59,911 bases of DNA, taken from contig JARUXA010000022.1 of NCBI GenBank assembly GCA_030433805.1, positions 1 through 59,911 on the forward strand, written 5' to 3'. The stretch comes from Sphingomonas sp. PsM26. GTDB lineage: Bacteria; Pseudomonadota; Alphaproteobacteria; Sphingomonadales; Sphingomonadaceae. The notes under the pieces were generated by a model that saw only the letters and a list, made by a program, of their open reading frames with translations, searched no databases and was not told where the DNA came from. The position numbers and the translations under genes were made by a program. Below are positions 8,036-18,678 of the stretch, piece by piece (positions within the stretch are counted from its first letter, which is position 1; every line of letters begins with the position of its first letter).

Positions 8036-10066
8036 ATGAACATGATCCGGACCAATGACCTCGATTACGATGTCACCTTTTATGGTTCTGAGGACAGCAA
8101 GCCTTTGCTCCTCATTCATGGCTGGCCGGATGACGCGTCGACGTGGGATCAGGTGGCACCCGCTATGGCCGCCGAAGGGTTCCACGTCATCGTGCCGACG
8201 TTGCGTGGGTTCGGTGCCACCCGTTTCGTCAACGAAGATACGCCGCGGACCGGCAACAGCGCGATGCTCGCGATCGACATGATCGCGCTGCTCGACGCGC
8301 TCGGCATCGACCGCTTCATGGTCGCCGGGCACGACTGGGGGTCGAACACTGCCGAGGCGCTGGCCGTCGGATGGCCCGATCGGGTGGAGCGGATGGCGAT
8401 GCTGTCGACCCCGCCCCGCCTCGGCGGCATGCCGACGCCGCCATTCGAGCAGACTCAGCGGCAATGGTATCACTGGTTCATGGCGACCGCGCGCGGGGCG
8501 GAAGCGGTGCGTGCGGACCGGCGCGGGTTCACCCACCTGCATTGGGTCAATTGGTCGCCAGCGGGATGGTTCGACGAGGCAACGTTCGACCGGGTCGCGC
8601 GGTCGTTCGACAATCCCGACTGGGTCGATGTGACGCTCCACAGCTATCGTGCGCGTTGGGGCGAAGCGGAACCCGATCCACGAAGCGTTTGGCTGAAGGA
8701 CATGGTCAAGGCGACCGAGACGCTGTCGCTGCCGACGCTCTACATCCACGGCGATGCCGATGGCGTGAACCCGCCCTCGACTGCGAACGACGTGCACACA
8801 AAATTTGTCGGGCCGTTCGCGCGCATCACCATGACCGAGGTCGGCCACTCTCCGCAGCGGGAGAATCCGCAAGCGGTGGTGCGCCACCTCCTTACCCTCT
8901 TCGCCGGCAACCCCGCCGCGCTTACCGATGTCACCGATAGGAAGCTGTCCATGAAGAAAGTCGCCCCCTATGCCGCCGGGATCGCCGCCATCGGTCTGGT
9001 CGCCGCTGCCGCAGCCGGCGTCGCCCACGCTCAGGGACGCAGCGCACAACTGACGCAGGTGGCGCAGTTCGATCATCAGGCGACCGGCGTCGCTGTGACC
9101 GAGGATGGCCGGCGCTTCGTCAACTTCCCCCGCTGGACCGATGACGCGCCCATCTCCGTCGCGGAGGTGATGAAGGACGGGTCGTTACGTCCCTATCCCG
9201 ACGCCAAGTGGAACAGCTGGCGCAATGCCCGCGCCAACGAACTGCCGGTCGGCGATTATTTCGTCTGCGTGCAGTCGATCGTGCCCGACGGCCACGGCAA
9301 CCTCTGGGTACTGGATCCCGGCGCGCCCGGAAACGAGAAAATTCTCGAAGGCGCGCCCAAGCTTGTCCGTATCGATCTGGCATCGAACACGGTGACAAAG
9401 ACGATCCTGGTTCCTGGCGACGTGGCGCTGCAGGGCACCTACCTCAACGACATCCGCTTCTCGCCCGACGGCAAGACCGGCTACATCACCGACAGCGGCA
9501 CGCGCGGTGCGATCATCGTCGTCGATCTGGAGAGCGGCAAGAGCCATCGCGCGCTCGACGGGCACGCGTCCACCCAGATCGACAAGACGGTGAAGGTTAC
9601 GCTCGACGGCAAACCGCTGGTACGTCCCGATGGCCGCCAGCCTGCCTTCGCCGCCGATGGCATCGCGATCTCTAAGGATGGCAGGACGCTCTACTATCAG
9701 GCATTGACCGGCAAGACGCTCTACTCGATCGACACCGCCAAGCTGCGGTCGGACGTCAGTGAGGCCGACAGGGCGGCAGCCGTAAAGACGGTTGCGCAGA
9801 CCCACGTTGCCGACGGCCTGTGGATGAGCAAGGCAGGCGTGCTCTACCTGACCTCGCCGACCGACTATGCGATCAAGCGGCTGAACGGCGCGACCGTCGA
9901 GACGGTGTTGACCGATCGCCGGCTGCGCTGGCCCGATACCTTCTCCGAAGGACGTGACGGGACGATGTTCGTCACCGCCAGCCACATCCAGGACACCAAC
10001 TGGTTCACGCCCGGCGCACCGCCGTCGATCAAGACGCAGCTGTTCTCCTTCCCCCCTGTTCGCTGA
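8036..10066 (+). CDS. alpha/beta hydrolase fused in frame to a royal-jelly-type secreted protein
   Basis: One uninterrupted frame of 676 codons holding two normally separate proteins. Residues 1-305 are an epoxide-hydrolase-like alpha/beta hydrolase with oxyanion HGWPDD, nucleophile GHDWGS, acid region HGDADG and His in VGHSPQREN. At residue 306 a complete signal peptide begins (MKKVAPYAAGIAAIGLVAAA...VAHAQ), and residues about 335-676 form a six-bladed propeller of the major royal jelly/gluconolactonase type (LNDIRFSPDGKTGYITDSG). A ribosome site (GGAAG) sits 6 bases before that internal ATG, so two proteins may still be made. Just upstream, a TAG lies in another frame (CACCGATAGG); one lost base would explain the merger. 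First cistron of a long operon. I prefer ATG 8036 over TTG 8003. Confidence 0.82.
   Translation: MNMIRTNDLDYDVTFYGSEDSKPLLLIHGWPDDASTWDQVAPAMAAEGFHVIVPTLRGFGATRFVNEDTPRTGNSAMLAIDMIALLDALGIDRFMVAGHDWGSNTAEALAVGWPDRVERMAMLSTPPRLGGMPTPPFEQTQRQWYHWFMATARGAEAVRADRRGFTHLHWVNWSPAGWFDEATFDRVARSFDNPDWVDVTLHSYRARWGEAEPDPRSVWLKDMVKATETLSLPTLYIHGDADGVNPPSTANDVHTKFVGPFARITMTEVGHSPQRENPQAVVRHLLTLFAGNPAALTDVTDRKLSMKKVAPYAAGIAAIGLVAAAAAGVAHAQGRSAQLTQVAQFDHQATGVAVTEDGRRFVNFPRWTDDAPISVAEVMKDGSLRPYPDAKWNSWRNARANELPVGDYFVCVQSIVPDGHGNLWVLDPGAPGNEKILEGAPKLVRIDLASNTVTKTILVPGDVALQGTYLNDIRFSPDGKTGYITDSGTRGAIIVVDLESGKSHRALDGHASTQIDKTVKVTLDGKPLVRPDGRQPAFAADGIAISKDGRTLYYQALTGKTLYSIDTAKLRSDVSEADRAAAVKTVAQTHVADGLWMSKAGVLYLTSPTDYAIKRLNGATVETVLTDRRLRWPDTFSEGRDGTMFVTASHIQDTNWFTPGAPPSIKTQLFSFPPVR
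8951..10066 (+). CDS. internal cistron: secreted major royal jelly protein-like propeller
   Basis: Alternative translation start inside the fused frame. The ATG at 8951 is preceded by GGAAG at a proper distance and begins a textbook Sec signal peptide, which would be useless in the middle of a soluble hydrolase. The 371-aa product would be exported. The family includes gluconolactonase-like and yellow/MRJP proteins; conserved NDIRF, SPDG and DG(IV)AIS segments are visible. I infer that this is the original gene start and that the upstream hydrolase lost its stop codon. Confidence 0.55.
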   Translation: MKKVAPYAAGIAAIGLVAAAAAGVAHAQGRSAQLTQVAQFDHQATGVAVTEDGRRFVNFPRWTDDAPISVAEVMKDGSLRPYPDAKWNSWRNARANELPVGDYFVCVQSIVPDGHGNLWVLDPGAPGNEKILEGAPKLVRIDLASNTVTKTILVPGDVALQGTYLNDIRFSPDGKTGYITDSGTRGAIIVVDLESGKSHRALDGHASTQIDKTVKVTLDGKPLVRPDGRQPAFAADGIAISKDGRTLYYQALTGKTLYSIDTAKLRSDVSEADRAAAVKTVAQTHVADGLWMSKAGVLYLTSPTDYAIKRLNGATVETVLTDRRLRWPDTFSEGRDGTMFVTASHIQDTNWFTPGAPPSIKTQLFSFPPVR

Positions 10067-10089
10067 GCGCTGCACAAAGGATTTCCGGC

Positions 10090-10893
10090 ATGACCGACAA
10101 CAACTCGCGTCCTTTCGCCGTCGTGACTGGCGGCTCGAACGGCATCGGCCTCGAGCTCGCCAGACAGTTCCTCACTAACGGCTTCGATGTCCTGATCGCT
10201 GGTGAGGAAGACCAGCACACGCCTGATGCCGCCCAGACCTTGTCAGCGGAGGGCCAGGGTGAGGTAACCAGCTGGGCTGGCGACCTTGGTCGGGAAGACC
10301 AGGTCACCGCCTTCTACGAAGCCATCCAATCTGCTGGTCGGCCGGTGGACGCGCTCTGCGTCAATGCCGGCTTCGGGCTTGGCGGTGCCTTTGCCGAGAC
10401 CGATCTCGCCCGTGAACTGCAGATGATCGACGTCAACGTGCGCAGCGCGGTGCAGCTCACTAAGCTGGTGCTGAAGGACATGACCGCCCGGAACGAGGGA
10501 CGAATCCTGTTCACCTCCTCGATCGCGGCAACGATGCCTGATCCATTCGAGGCGGTATACGGGGCTACGAAGGTGTTCCTGCGGTGGTTTGGAGAAGCGC
10601 TTCGCAACGAGCTGAAGGACACGGGCATCACCGTCACGGTGCTGATGCCGAGCGTTACCGACACCAACTTCTTCAACCGGGCCGAGATGATGGACACCAA
10701 AGCCGGCGCCTCCGACAGCAAGGATGATCCGGCGGTCGTCGCTAAAGCCGGATTTGACGCGCTGATGTCCGGCGACGACAAGGTCGTACCCACCCTTAAA
10801 AACAAGGTGATGGGTGCCATTGCCGATGCTCTGCCTGACAAGGTCGCAGCGCAGATCCACCGCGGCATGTCTGAGCCGGGTTCGGCCGGCTGA
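10090..10893 (+). CDS. SDR family oxidoreductase
   Basis: 267-aa short-chain dehydrogenase. Rossmann motif TGGSNGIGLELA near residue 14, NAGFGLGG near 94, catalytic Ser in TSSIAATMP and the YGATK dyad (YxxxK) are all present, so it should be active with NAD(P)H. The substrate is unknown. A C-terminal extension of about 60 residues follows the core. It lies 23 bp after the hydrolase/royal-jelly gene and 42 bp before the catalase-like gene in the same operon. Confidence 0.88.
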   Translation: MTDNNSRPFAVVTGGSNGIGLELARQFLTNGFDVLIAGEEDQHTPDAAQTLSAEGQGEVTSWAGDLGREDQVTAFYEAIQSAGRPVDALCVNAGFGLGGAFAETDLARELQMIDVNVRSAVQLTKLVLKDMTARNEGRILFTSSIAATMPDPFEAVYGATKVFLRWFGEALRNELKDTGITVTVLMPSVTDTNFFNRAEMMDTKAGASDSKDDPAVVAKAGFDALMSGDDKVVPTLKNKVMGAIADALPDKVAAQIHRGMSEPGSAG

Positions 10894-10935
10894 GCCGACC
10901 TAATCACCTTATCAATCATTCAGCGAGGCCCCAAC

Positions 10936-12017
10936 ATGACCTATCTCCCTTATGGCCCCGACATCGAGCAGCTCGAAGCCGATGAGCAGGAGACGATCGA
11001 CGGCATCATTAAGGGAATGACCCAAGAGAGCGAGATCGTCGAGAAGCGCGAGGGCCACGCGGTCCGCGCCAGCCATGCCAAGAGCACGGCCTGTGTTCTC
11101 GGCGAGATGACGGTCGCCGACGACTTGCCCCCCGAGCTCGCGCAGGGGCTGTTCGCCAAGGGCGGTACCTTTCAGGTCGCGGTCCGCTTCGCACAAGGAC
11201 CCGGTGAGCATCTCGGCGACCGCGTCTCGACGCACCGCGGCATGGCGATCAAGGTGTTCGGGGTGGAAGGCGAGAAGTTGCCCGGTCACGATGCACCCAC
11301 CCAGGACTTTGTATTCGCCAGCGGCCCGACCTTCCCGGCCGGCACTGCCACGGGGTTCCTCAGCCAGGCGAAGAAGATCGGCGCGACTACGCCAATGCCG
11401 GAAGGTGTGAAGAGCGCCGCCTCCTCGATCGCTCGCAACATTAACAAGGTGCTGAACGCCGTGACGGGCGGCCCTAGTCCGACGCTCGACTTCTACGGAC
11501 ATCCCTTCAGCCACCCGCTGGACGACTACTACTTCAGCCAGTGCCCGGTCCGCTACGGCGACTACGTCGCCAAGCTCGGAGCCTTCCCGTCCTCGACCTA
11601 TCAGGATGCGCTCGATGACTGGCAGCTCGACCCACATCAGGACGAGGACGGTTTCCGTCACGCAGCGGTCAACTATTTTAACGAGCATGACGCGGTGTTC
11701 GACATGCGGGTGCAGCTCTGGGCAAATGCCGAGACGCAGCCAATCGAGGACGCGTCGGTGGAATGGCCTGCGCAGGACAGCCAGTATCGCACGGTTGCGA
11801 CAATCCGCCTGCCGCGTCAGGCGGCCTACAGCCCGGAACGTGTCCGCTACTTCGACGAGGTGATGACCTTCCGCCCCGCGCACAGCTTGGCGGCACACCG
11901 GCCGCTCGGTGGCGTGATGCGCGCACGGCTCCAGGTCTACCAGGCGCTCAGCAACTTCCGCCACCGCGAGAACGGTGTCACGGCCGCCAATACGGCGTCC
12001 ATCGAGGAGATCCCGGC

Positions 12018-12021
<4 letters not shown>
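10936..12021 (+). CDS. catalase family protein
   Basis: 361-aa heme protein of the compact catalase-related (SrpA-like) type, shorter than a true catalase of about 480 aa. The distal His region is in RASHAKSTACVLGE, followed by a barrel segment FQVAVRFAQGPGEH. The proximal heme-ligand region is present near the C-terminus (YSPERVRYFDEV and FRPAHSLAAHRPLGG). Members act as peroxidases or monooxygenase-like enzymes rather than strong catalases. An AGCGAGG stretch precedes the ATG. The gene's stop overlaps the paoA start (ATGA), so it is translationally coupled to the molybdo-enzyme genes, where it could remove the peroxide that aldehyde oxidases make. Confidence 0.88.
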
Positions 12022-13555
<1,534 letters not shown>

Positions 13556-13566
13556 GGAACATTACC

Positions 13567-15831
13567 ATGAACGCTCCCCATAAGGTCGGCATCGGCACTC
13601 CCCTTCCCCGCGTCGACGGTGCCGACAAGGTGACCGGTCGTGCGAAGTACGCCGCAGAGTATGCGGTGCCCGACCTCCTCTACGGCGTCGCCGTCCCAGC
13701 GCGCATCGCCAAGGGTCGCATCGTGTCGATGAATGATACTGCCGCCCGCGCGGTCCCCGGCGTGGTCGAGGTGATGTCGCACGAGAACCGTCCCAAACAG
13801 GCGTGGCTCGATCACAGCTGGAAGGACGAACTCAGCATTCCGGGCGACCCGTTCAAGGCGCTTCACGATGACCGCGTTCTGTTCGCCGGCCAGCCGGTGG
13901 CGGTGATAATCGCGGAAACGTTTGAGGCGGCTCGCTTTGCCGCCAGCTTGATCGAAATCGACTATGAGGCGGAAGAGCACAACGTCGACTTCGACACGTC
14001 GCTCGGCGAAAAATTCCTGCCGCCCAAGGGCATGCGGCGCAACACTTACCACCCGCCCAAGGCGCGCGGCGACGCGGGCGCGGCGTTCGACACCGCGGCG
14101 CTCAAGGTGTCGGGCGACTACCGCCTTGCCACCGAGCACCACAACCCGATGGAGATGCACGCTTCTACCGTAGAGTGGCACGGCGATGGCAAGATCACCG
14201 TCTACGACAAGGTCCAGGGGTCGCAGAACACACAAGCTTACCTAGCCGGAGCGTTCAAGCTGTCCAAGCAGGACGTCCGCGTCGTCAACGCCTATGTGGG
14301 CGGCGGCTTCGGCTCGGGATTGCGACCGCAGTGGCAGGTGCAGCTTGCGACGATGGGCGCGATCCTGCTCGAACGCTCGGTCCGCGTCGTCATGACCCGC
14401 CAGCAGATGTTCTACCATGCGCACCGACCCGAGTGCACCTACGAGATCCGGCTCGGTGCCGAGCATACCGGCAAGCTCACCTCGATCTACGGCGATGCCA
14501 CCACCTCGACCTCGCGGTTCGAGAACAACATGGAGGACATCGTCACCTGGGGGATGATGAACTACGACTGCCCCAACGCCGAGGGGCATTACACGATCGC
14601 GCCGCGCGACACCTACACCTCGGCCGACATGCGCGCACCGGGCGCCGCGACCGGCATGGCGCTGTTCGAGATCGCGATCGACGAGATGGCGTACGAGGCC
14701 AAGGTCGATCCGCTCGAATTCCGGATAGTCAATTATTCCGAAACCGAGGCGATGAACCAGGTGCCGTTCACCTCCAAGGCGCTGCGCGAGGCGTATCGCG
14801 AGGGCGCGGAGCGGTTCGGATGGGCCGAGCGCTCGCCGGAGCCGCGCTCGATGAAGGAAGGACGCGAGCTGATCGGCTGGGGCGTCGCTACGGGCATGTG
14901 GGACGCGCAATTCTCCAAGACCTCGGCACGCGCACGGCTGTCGGCCAACGGCGACCTCGAGGTGGCGAGCGCATCGTCCGACATTGGCACCGGCACCTAT
15001 ACGGTAATGACGCAGGTCGCTGCCGACACGCTGGGCCTGTCACCCGATCGCATCACCGCACGGCTTGGGGATAGCGATCTGCCCACCGCACCCGTCGAGG
15101 GCGGATCGTGGGCAGCGGCATCGACCGGCGCTGCGGTGCAGCTCGCCTGCCGCAGCGTCGCTGAGAAGTTGTTCAAGGCAGCGGACGAGGTCGAGAACCG
15201 GCCGCTATGGGGTGCCAAGTCGATTGACGATCTCGACTTCGTCCACGGCGAGATGGTCCTGAAGAGCGATCCTACCAAGCGCGTCAGCTTGACCGATGCG
15301 ATGCGTGCGGGCGGACTGGACGTGATCGAGGTGGAGGAGACCGCCAAGCCCGGCCTTTCCGACATGGTCTCGATGGCGAGGAAGGCGCGCAATACACATA
15401 GTGCGGTGTTCGTGGAGGTCCGCGTTGACGAGGAACTCGACCAGGTCCGCGTCACCCGCGTCGTCAACGCAGTCGCGGCCGGGCGGATCATCAATCCCCG
15501 CACCGCCCGCAGCCAGATCCTTGGCGGCGTCGTGATGGGGATCGGCATGGCCCTGCATGAGGAGACGTTCATCGATAAGGCGCTCGGCCGCTGGATGAAC
15601 CACAATTACGCCGAGTATCACGTCCCCGCCCATGCCGACGTCGAGGACATCGACGTAATCTTCGTCGACGAACCCGATCCCGAGGTCACGCCGCTCGGCG
15701 TCAAGGGGCTGGGCGAGATCGGCATCGTCGGCACCGCGGCGGCTGTCGCCAATGCGATCTATCACGCGACGGGCAAGCGCATCCGCTCGCTCCCGATCAC
15801 GATCGACAAGCTGTTGGAGGTCGCGCCATGA
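13567..15831 (+). CDS. paoC: aldehyde oxidoreductase, molybdenum-binding subunit
   Basis: 754-aa catalytic subunit that binds molybdopterin cytosine dinucleotide and oxidises aldehydes to acids. Start at 13567 (MNAPHKVGIGTPLPRVDG), 11 bp after paoB. The a/b hammerhead domain (VTGRAKYAAEYAVPD) comes first, then Moco-binding loops (VGGGFGSG, MRAPGAATGMALFE) and the catalytic Glu at about 717 in GVKGLGEIGIVG. Length fits E. coli PaoC (732). No PaoD-type insertion chaperone is in the window. The stop overlaps the next gene by ATGA. Confidence 0.94.
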   Translation: MNAPHKVGIGTPLPRVDGADKVTGRAKYAAEYAVPDLLYGVAVPARIAKGRIVSMNDTAARAVPGVVEVMSHENRPKQAWLDHSWKDELSIPGDPFKALHDDRVLFAGQPVAVIIAETFEAARFAASLIEIDYEAEEHNVDFDTSLGEKFLPPKGMRRNTYHPPKARGDAGAAFDTAALKVSGDYRLATEHHNPMEMHASTVEWHGDGKITVYDKVQGSQNTQAYLAGAFKLSKQDVRVVNAYVGGGFGSGLRPQWQVQLATMGAILLERSVRVVMTRQQMFYHAHRPECTYEIRLGAEHTGKLTSIYGDATTSTSRFENNMEDIVTWGMMNYDCPNAEGHYTIAPRDTYTSADMRAPGAATGMALFEIAIDEMAYEAKVDPLEFRIVNYSETEAMNQVPFTSKALREAYREGAERFGWAERSPEPRSMKEGRELIGWGVATGMWDAQFSKTSARARLSANGDLEVASASSDIGTGTYTVMTQVAADTLGLSPDRITARLGDSDLPTAPVEGGSWAAASTGAAVQLACRSVAEKLFKAADEVENRPLWGAKSIDDLDFVHGEMVLKSDPTKRVSLTDAMRAGGLDVIEVEETAKPGLSDMVSMARKARNTHSAVFVEVRVDEELDQVRVTRVVNAVAAGRIINPRTARSQILGGVVMGIGMALHEETFIDKALGRWMNHNYAEYHVPAHADVEDIDVIFVDEPDPEVTPLGVKGLGEIGIVGTAAAVANAIYHATGKRIRSLPITIDKLLEVAP

Positions 15832-16760
15832 CCATCGCTGCCGTCCGCGTCCACCGCTTCACCGATCCCGAGACGCTGCAGATCGAGCGGATCGCGGCTC
15901 CAGCGCCCGATCGAGGCAGCGCCATCGTCCGGGTGGAGGTCGCCAGCGTTAACCCGGTCGATTGGAAGACCGCGGAGGGCAAGTACGCGCCCGTCGGCGA
16001 GGACAAGCTGCCGATCGTGCTGGGCCGCGACCTCGCAGGTACGATCACCGAGATTGGCCGCGACCTCGAGGGTTGGTCGGTCGGCGACCAGGTCTGCGCG
16101 TTCATCGATCAGGAGCGCGGTGCGCAGGCCGAGCAGGTCCTCGTCACCGCAGGTGAGCTGGTCCGCATCCCCGGCGGCGTCTCGACCGAGGTCGCGGGCG
16201 CGCTGCCGCTGGCGGCGATGACCGCGTGGCAGGGACTGTTCGATCGTGGCGGGCTTCGCGACGGCCAGCGGGTGCTGATCCATGGCGGCGCCGGGGGCGT
16301 CGGGCATCTCGCCGTCCAGTTCGCGCGCTGGAAGAACTGCACCGTCTTCGCCACCGCCTCCGGCGACGATCTCGACTTCGTCCGCGCGCTGGGTGCCGAT
16401 ACCGCGATCGACTACGAGACCGAGCGGTTTGAGGAGATCGCGACCGACCTCGACCTCGTCTTCGACACGCAGGGCGGCGAGACGCAGAAACGCTCCTTTG
16501 CCACGTTGAAGCGCGGTGGCATCCTCGTATCGACGCTGGAGCCCGACGAGGCGGCGGCGGCCGCGCACGAGGTCCGGACTGTGCCGCGCTGGCACGCGAC
16601 GCCCGATCCGGTCGCCCTCGGCCATGTCCTCGATCTCGTCGCAGACGGGACGGTCCGGGTCGAGATTGCCCGTCGCTTCCGGCTGGACGAGGTGGAGGCG
16701 GCGCACCGCTTTGCGCGCACCGATCACCCCCGCGGAAAGGTCATCCTCACCACGGGATGA
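15828..16760 (+). CDS. zinc-independent quinone oxidoreductase-like MDR enzyme
   Basis: 310-aa medium-chain dehydrogenase/reductase. GroES-like N-terminal domain with NPVDWKTAEG and LGRDLAGTI; the nucleotide site is GGAGGVGHLAVQFAR near 150-165; the C-terminal HPRGKVILTTG is typical of NADPH:quinone reductase relatives. The catalytic and structural zinc Cys sets of alcohol dehydrogenases are absent. Last cistron of the operon, overlapping paoC. Possible roles are reduction of reactive enals or quinones, which would complement aldehyde oxidation by PaoABC. Confidence 0.88.
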   Translation: MTIAAVRVHRFTDPETLQIERIAAPAPDRGSAIVRVEVASVNPVDWKTAEGKYAPVGEDKLPIVLGRDLAGTITEIGRDLEGWSVGDQVCAFIDQERGAQAEQVLVTAGELVRIPGGVSTEVAGALPLAAMTAWQGLFDRGGLRDGQRVLIHGGAGGVGHLAVQFARWKNCTVFATASGDDLDFVRALGADTAIDYETERFEEIATDLDLVFDTQGGETQKRSFATLKRGGILVSTLEPDEAAAAAHEVRTVPRWHATPDPVALGHVLDLVADGTVRVEIARRFRLDEVEAAHRFARTDHPRGKVILTTG

Positions 16761-16767
16761 TCCATCG

Positions 16768-17232
16768 TCACGCGCTCGCGGCGAGCTTCGCGCCTGCCGC
16801 GGTCGCGAGACCGAAGGCGACGTGGTTGGCGGCGTGCATCCCGATCATGCCCGCGTCCGCCTGCCATTCGGGCTTCTTCACGCCGAGCAGCGGTCCGGTG
16901 ATCCAGTGCATCGCCGCGTAGAAGGCGAGCCCGAACGCCACGCCCGAGGGAATAATCGCGGCATCCTCGTCAACCGTTGCGGCGAACACCGCGCCGGCCG
17001 CAGCCGACAGCAGCAGGTGACCGCCCTGTATGACCGCCTGCTCGGCCGCGTCGGGCAGACGGTCGGCCGGCGGCACTGGATGGACGCCGAGCCGGTGGGC
17101 GCTGGTCCGTTCCAGCACAGCAAGTTCCGACGGCTTGCCGCTCTTCCGCTCGCCAGCGATCATCAGCGCGGTGATGCCGAGGCCTGCAACGAGTCCGCCC
17201 GCGACCGCACCGGCCATCCGTCTTCCGTTCAT
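16768..17232 (-). CDS. small inner-membrane protein, unknown function
   Basis: 154-aa protein with about four hydrophobic segments: one at the N-terminus (GAVAGGLVAGLGITALMIAG), HLLLSAAAGAVFAATV, GVAFGLAFYAAMHWITGPL and a C-terminal AANHVAFGLATAAGAK. I do not recognise the family with certainty. It is last in the minus-strand operon that starts at 19013 and is convergent with the quinone-oxidoreductase-like gene, 7 bp apart. Confidence 0.72.
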   Translation of the reverse strand: MNGRRMAGAVAGGLVAGLGITALMIAGERKSGKPSELAVLERTSAHRLGVHPVPPADRLPDAAEQAVIQGGHLLLSAAAGAVFAATVDEDAAIIPSGVAFGLAFYAAMHWITGPLLGVKKPEWQADAGMIGMHAANHVAFGLATAAGAKLAASA

Positions 17233-17254
17233 GCGAATCTCTCCCGTCTACCTG

Positions 17255-18046
17255 TCACGCGGCGCCATGAGCGCTGTCGCCGCCGGTCACCGAGTAGGTG
17301 CCGCCGCTAGCGATCCTCGCCGCGTCGGAGGCGAGGAAAACGACCATCGGCGCGACGTCGGCGGGGTCGATCCACGGCACGCCGAGCGGCGTCTTGGCGA
17401 TCATCGCCTGTCTGGCGAGCTGTTCGTCCTTTGCCTCGTCGCCGGTCGGCTGCTTGCCGCCGTCCTGAATCGCCTGCGCATAGCGATCCTCGTGCCGGGT
17501 CAGCGCGGTGTCGATCAGGCCGGGGATCAACGCGTTGACAGTGATGCCGTACTCGCCAAATTCCAGCGCGGCGGACTTCATCAGCCCGATGATCCCCCAC
17601 TTCGATGCCGAATAGGCTGCGCCGTGCTTGGTGCCGTGCTGACCTTGCGTCGAACTGGTCACGATGATCCGGCCGTGACCCGTCTGTGCGGCGCGATCCC
17701 TGATGGCGGGGGCGAAAGCGCGGACCGTGTTCATGGTACCGGTCAGGTTGACGTCGATCTGGCCGAACGTCTCGACGACCTTGGCGGCGGCATTGCGGAG
17801 CGCCGGCAGATCGCGCTGGTCGAGCGTGATCGCCAGCCAGCGCCGCCCTGCCGCCTCGACCGCGCGGCCGGTCGCGGAGAGCTCGTCGGGCGTCGCGGGC
17901 GCCAGATCGAGGATGGGACTGACCGGCCCAGCGATGTCGACACCGACCACGTCGGCACCTGCCTTCGCGAGCGCCTCAGCGGCGGCGCGGCCGATGCCTC
18001 GCGCCGCTCCTGTTACCACCGCCACCTTGCCCATCAGATCAACCAT
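17255..18046 (-). CDS. SDR oxidoreductase with internal deletion of the NNAG region
   Basis: 263-aa short-chain dehydrogenase, carveol-dehydrogenase-like by its overall pattern. Cofactor motif TGAARGIGRAA, Asp in VVGVDIAG (NAD preference), catalytic Ser in TSSTQG and YSASK are intact. Between them, FGQID runs straight into VNLTGTMN. Relatives normally have some 25 residues here carrying the NAG motif (strand 4 and helix 4) before IDVNLTGT. The gap looks like an in-frame deletion between two similar ID-coding stretches. The enzyme may be inactive. It overlaps the cupin gene by 8 bp and is co-transcribed with it. Confidence 0.85.
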   Translation of the reverse strand: MVDLMGKVAVVTGAARGIGRAAAEALAKAGADVVGVDIAGPVSPILDLAPATPDELSATGRAVEAAGRRWLAITLDQRDLPALRNAAAKVVETFGQIDVNLTGTMNTVRAFAPAIRDRAAQTGHGRIIVTSSTQGQHGTKHGAAYSASKWGIIGLMKSAALEFGEYGITVNALIPGLIDTALTRHEDRYAQAIQDGGKQPTGDEAKDEQLARQAMIAKTPLGVPWIDPADVAPMVVFLASDAARIASGGTYSVTGGDSAHGAA

Positions 18047-18674
18047 TCGCCGGCTCCTTCCGCTTGGATGCGATCACGACACGATCGCGGTTCTTGGGGA
18101 TCGCCTTGAACGTGTCGGCCGGCACGCCGAAGATCGCGCCGAGCACGTCGGGCGGGATCGCCGACAGCGACTCCACCAGGCCGATGTCGTCGTCCGGCTC
18201 GGCGACGCTGGTGTTGAAGACGATGAGAACGACGAGGTCCTCAGTATCGCTGGCGTTCTCGAAATAGTGGAAGTGGCCCTGCGGTGCGAAGACCAGATCG
18301 CCGGTCTTGCCCTCGAACGCGTCGCCGGCGCCGCCCGGCCCGACCAAGCTCCAGCGGACCCGGCCCGAGACGACGTAGTTCATCTCCCATGCGGACGGGT
18401 GCCAGTGCGGCTCGCGCACCCCGCCCGGAGCGAGCCGGGCGAGGTAAACGGAGCCCTGCTGCCCCTTCAGCACCGACCAGTTGTCTGCCACCGCGCCGCG
18501 GAGGTCGCCGCCGTCGAAGCGGCTCGGCGCCGCGCCTGCGAGATGGAACAGGTGCTGGTGGGTGGGGTCGGCACCGCCTCCATCGGTCATCGCGAAGCTC
18601 GGTATGCCGCCGGGTTCGCTGGCGTCGTGACGAACTGCGGCATCGCCCGTAGCCTGCGTGTCGAGATCGTCCAT
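18039..18674 (-). CDS. cupin domain protein, oxalate-decarboxylase-like
   Basis: 211-aa single-cupin protein. Metal motif 1 is EPHWHPSAWEMNYVVSG and motif 2 is GDLVFAPQGHFHYFEN, so the His/Glu metal set is present. The fold and FAPQGHFHYFEN phrase resemble one half of bicupin oxalate decarboxylases. No signal peptide. Start at 18674 (MDDLDTQATG), four bases after the stop of the 82-aa gene. Substrate unknown. Confidence 0.85.
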   Translation of the reverse strand: MDDLDTQATGDAAVRHDASEPGGIPSFAMTDGGGADPTHQHLFHLAGAAPSRFDGGDLRGAVADNWSVLKGQQGSVYLARLAPGGVREPHWHPSAWEMNYVVSGRVRWSLVGPGGAGDAFEGKTGDLVFAPQGHFHYFENASDTEDLVVLIVFNTSVAEPDDDIGLVESLSAIPPDVLGAIFGVPADTFKAIPKNRDRVVIASKRKEPANG

Positions 18675-18678
18675 CTGT

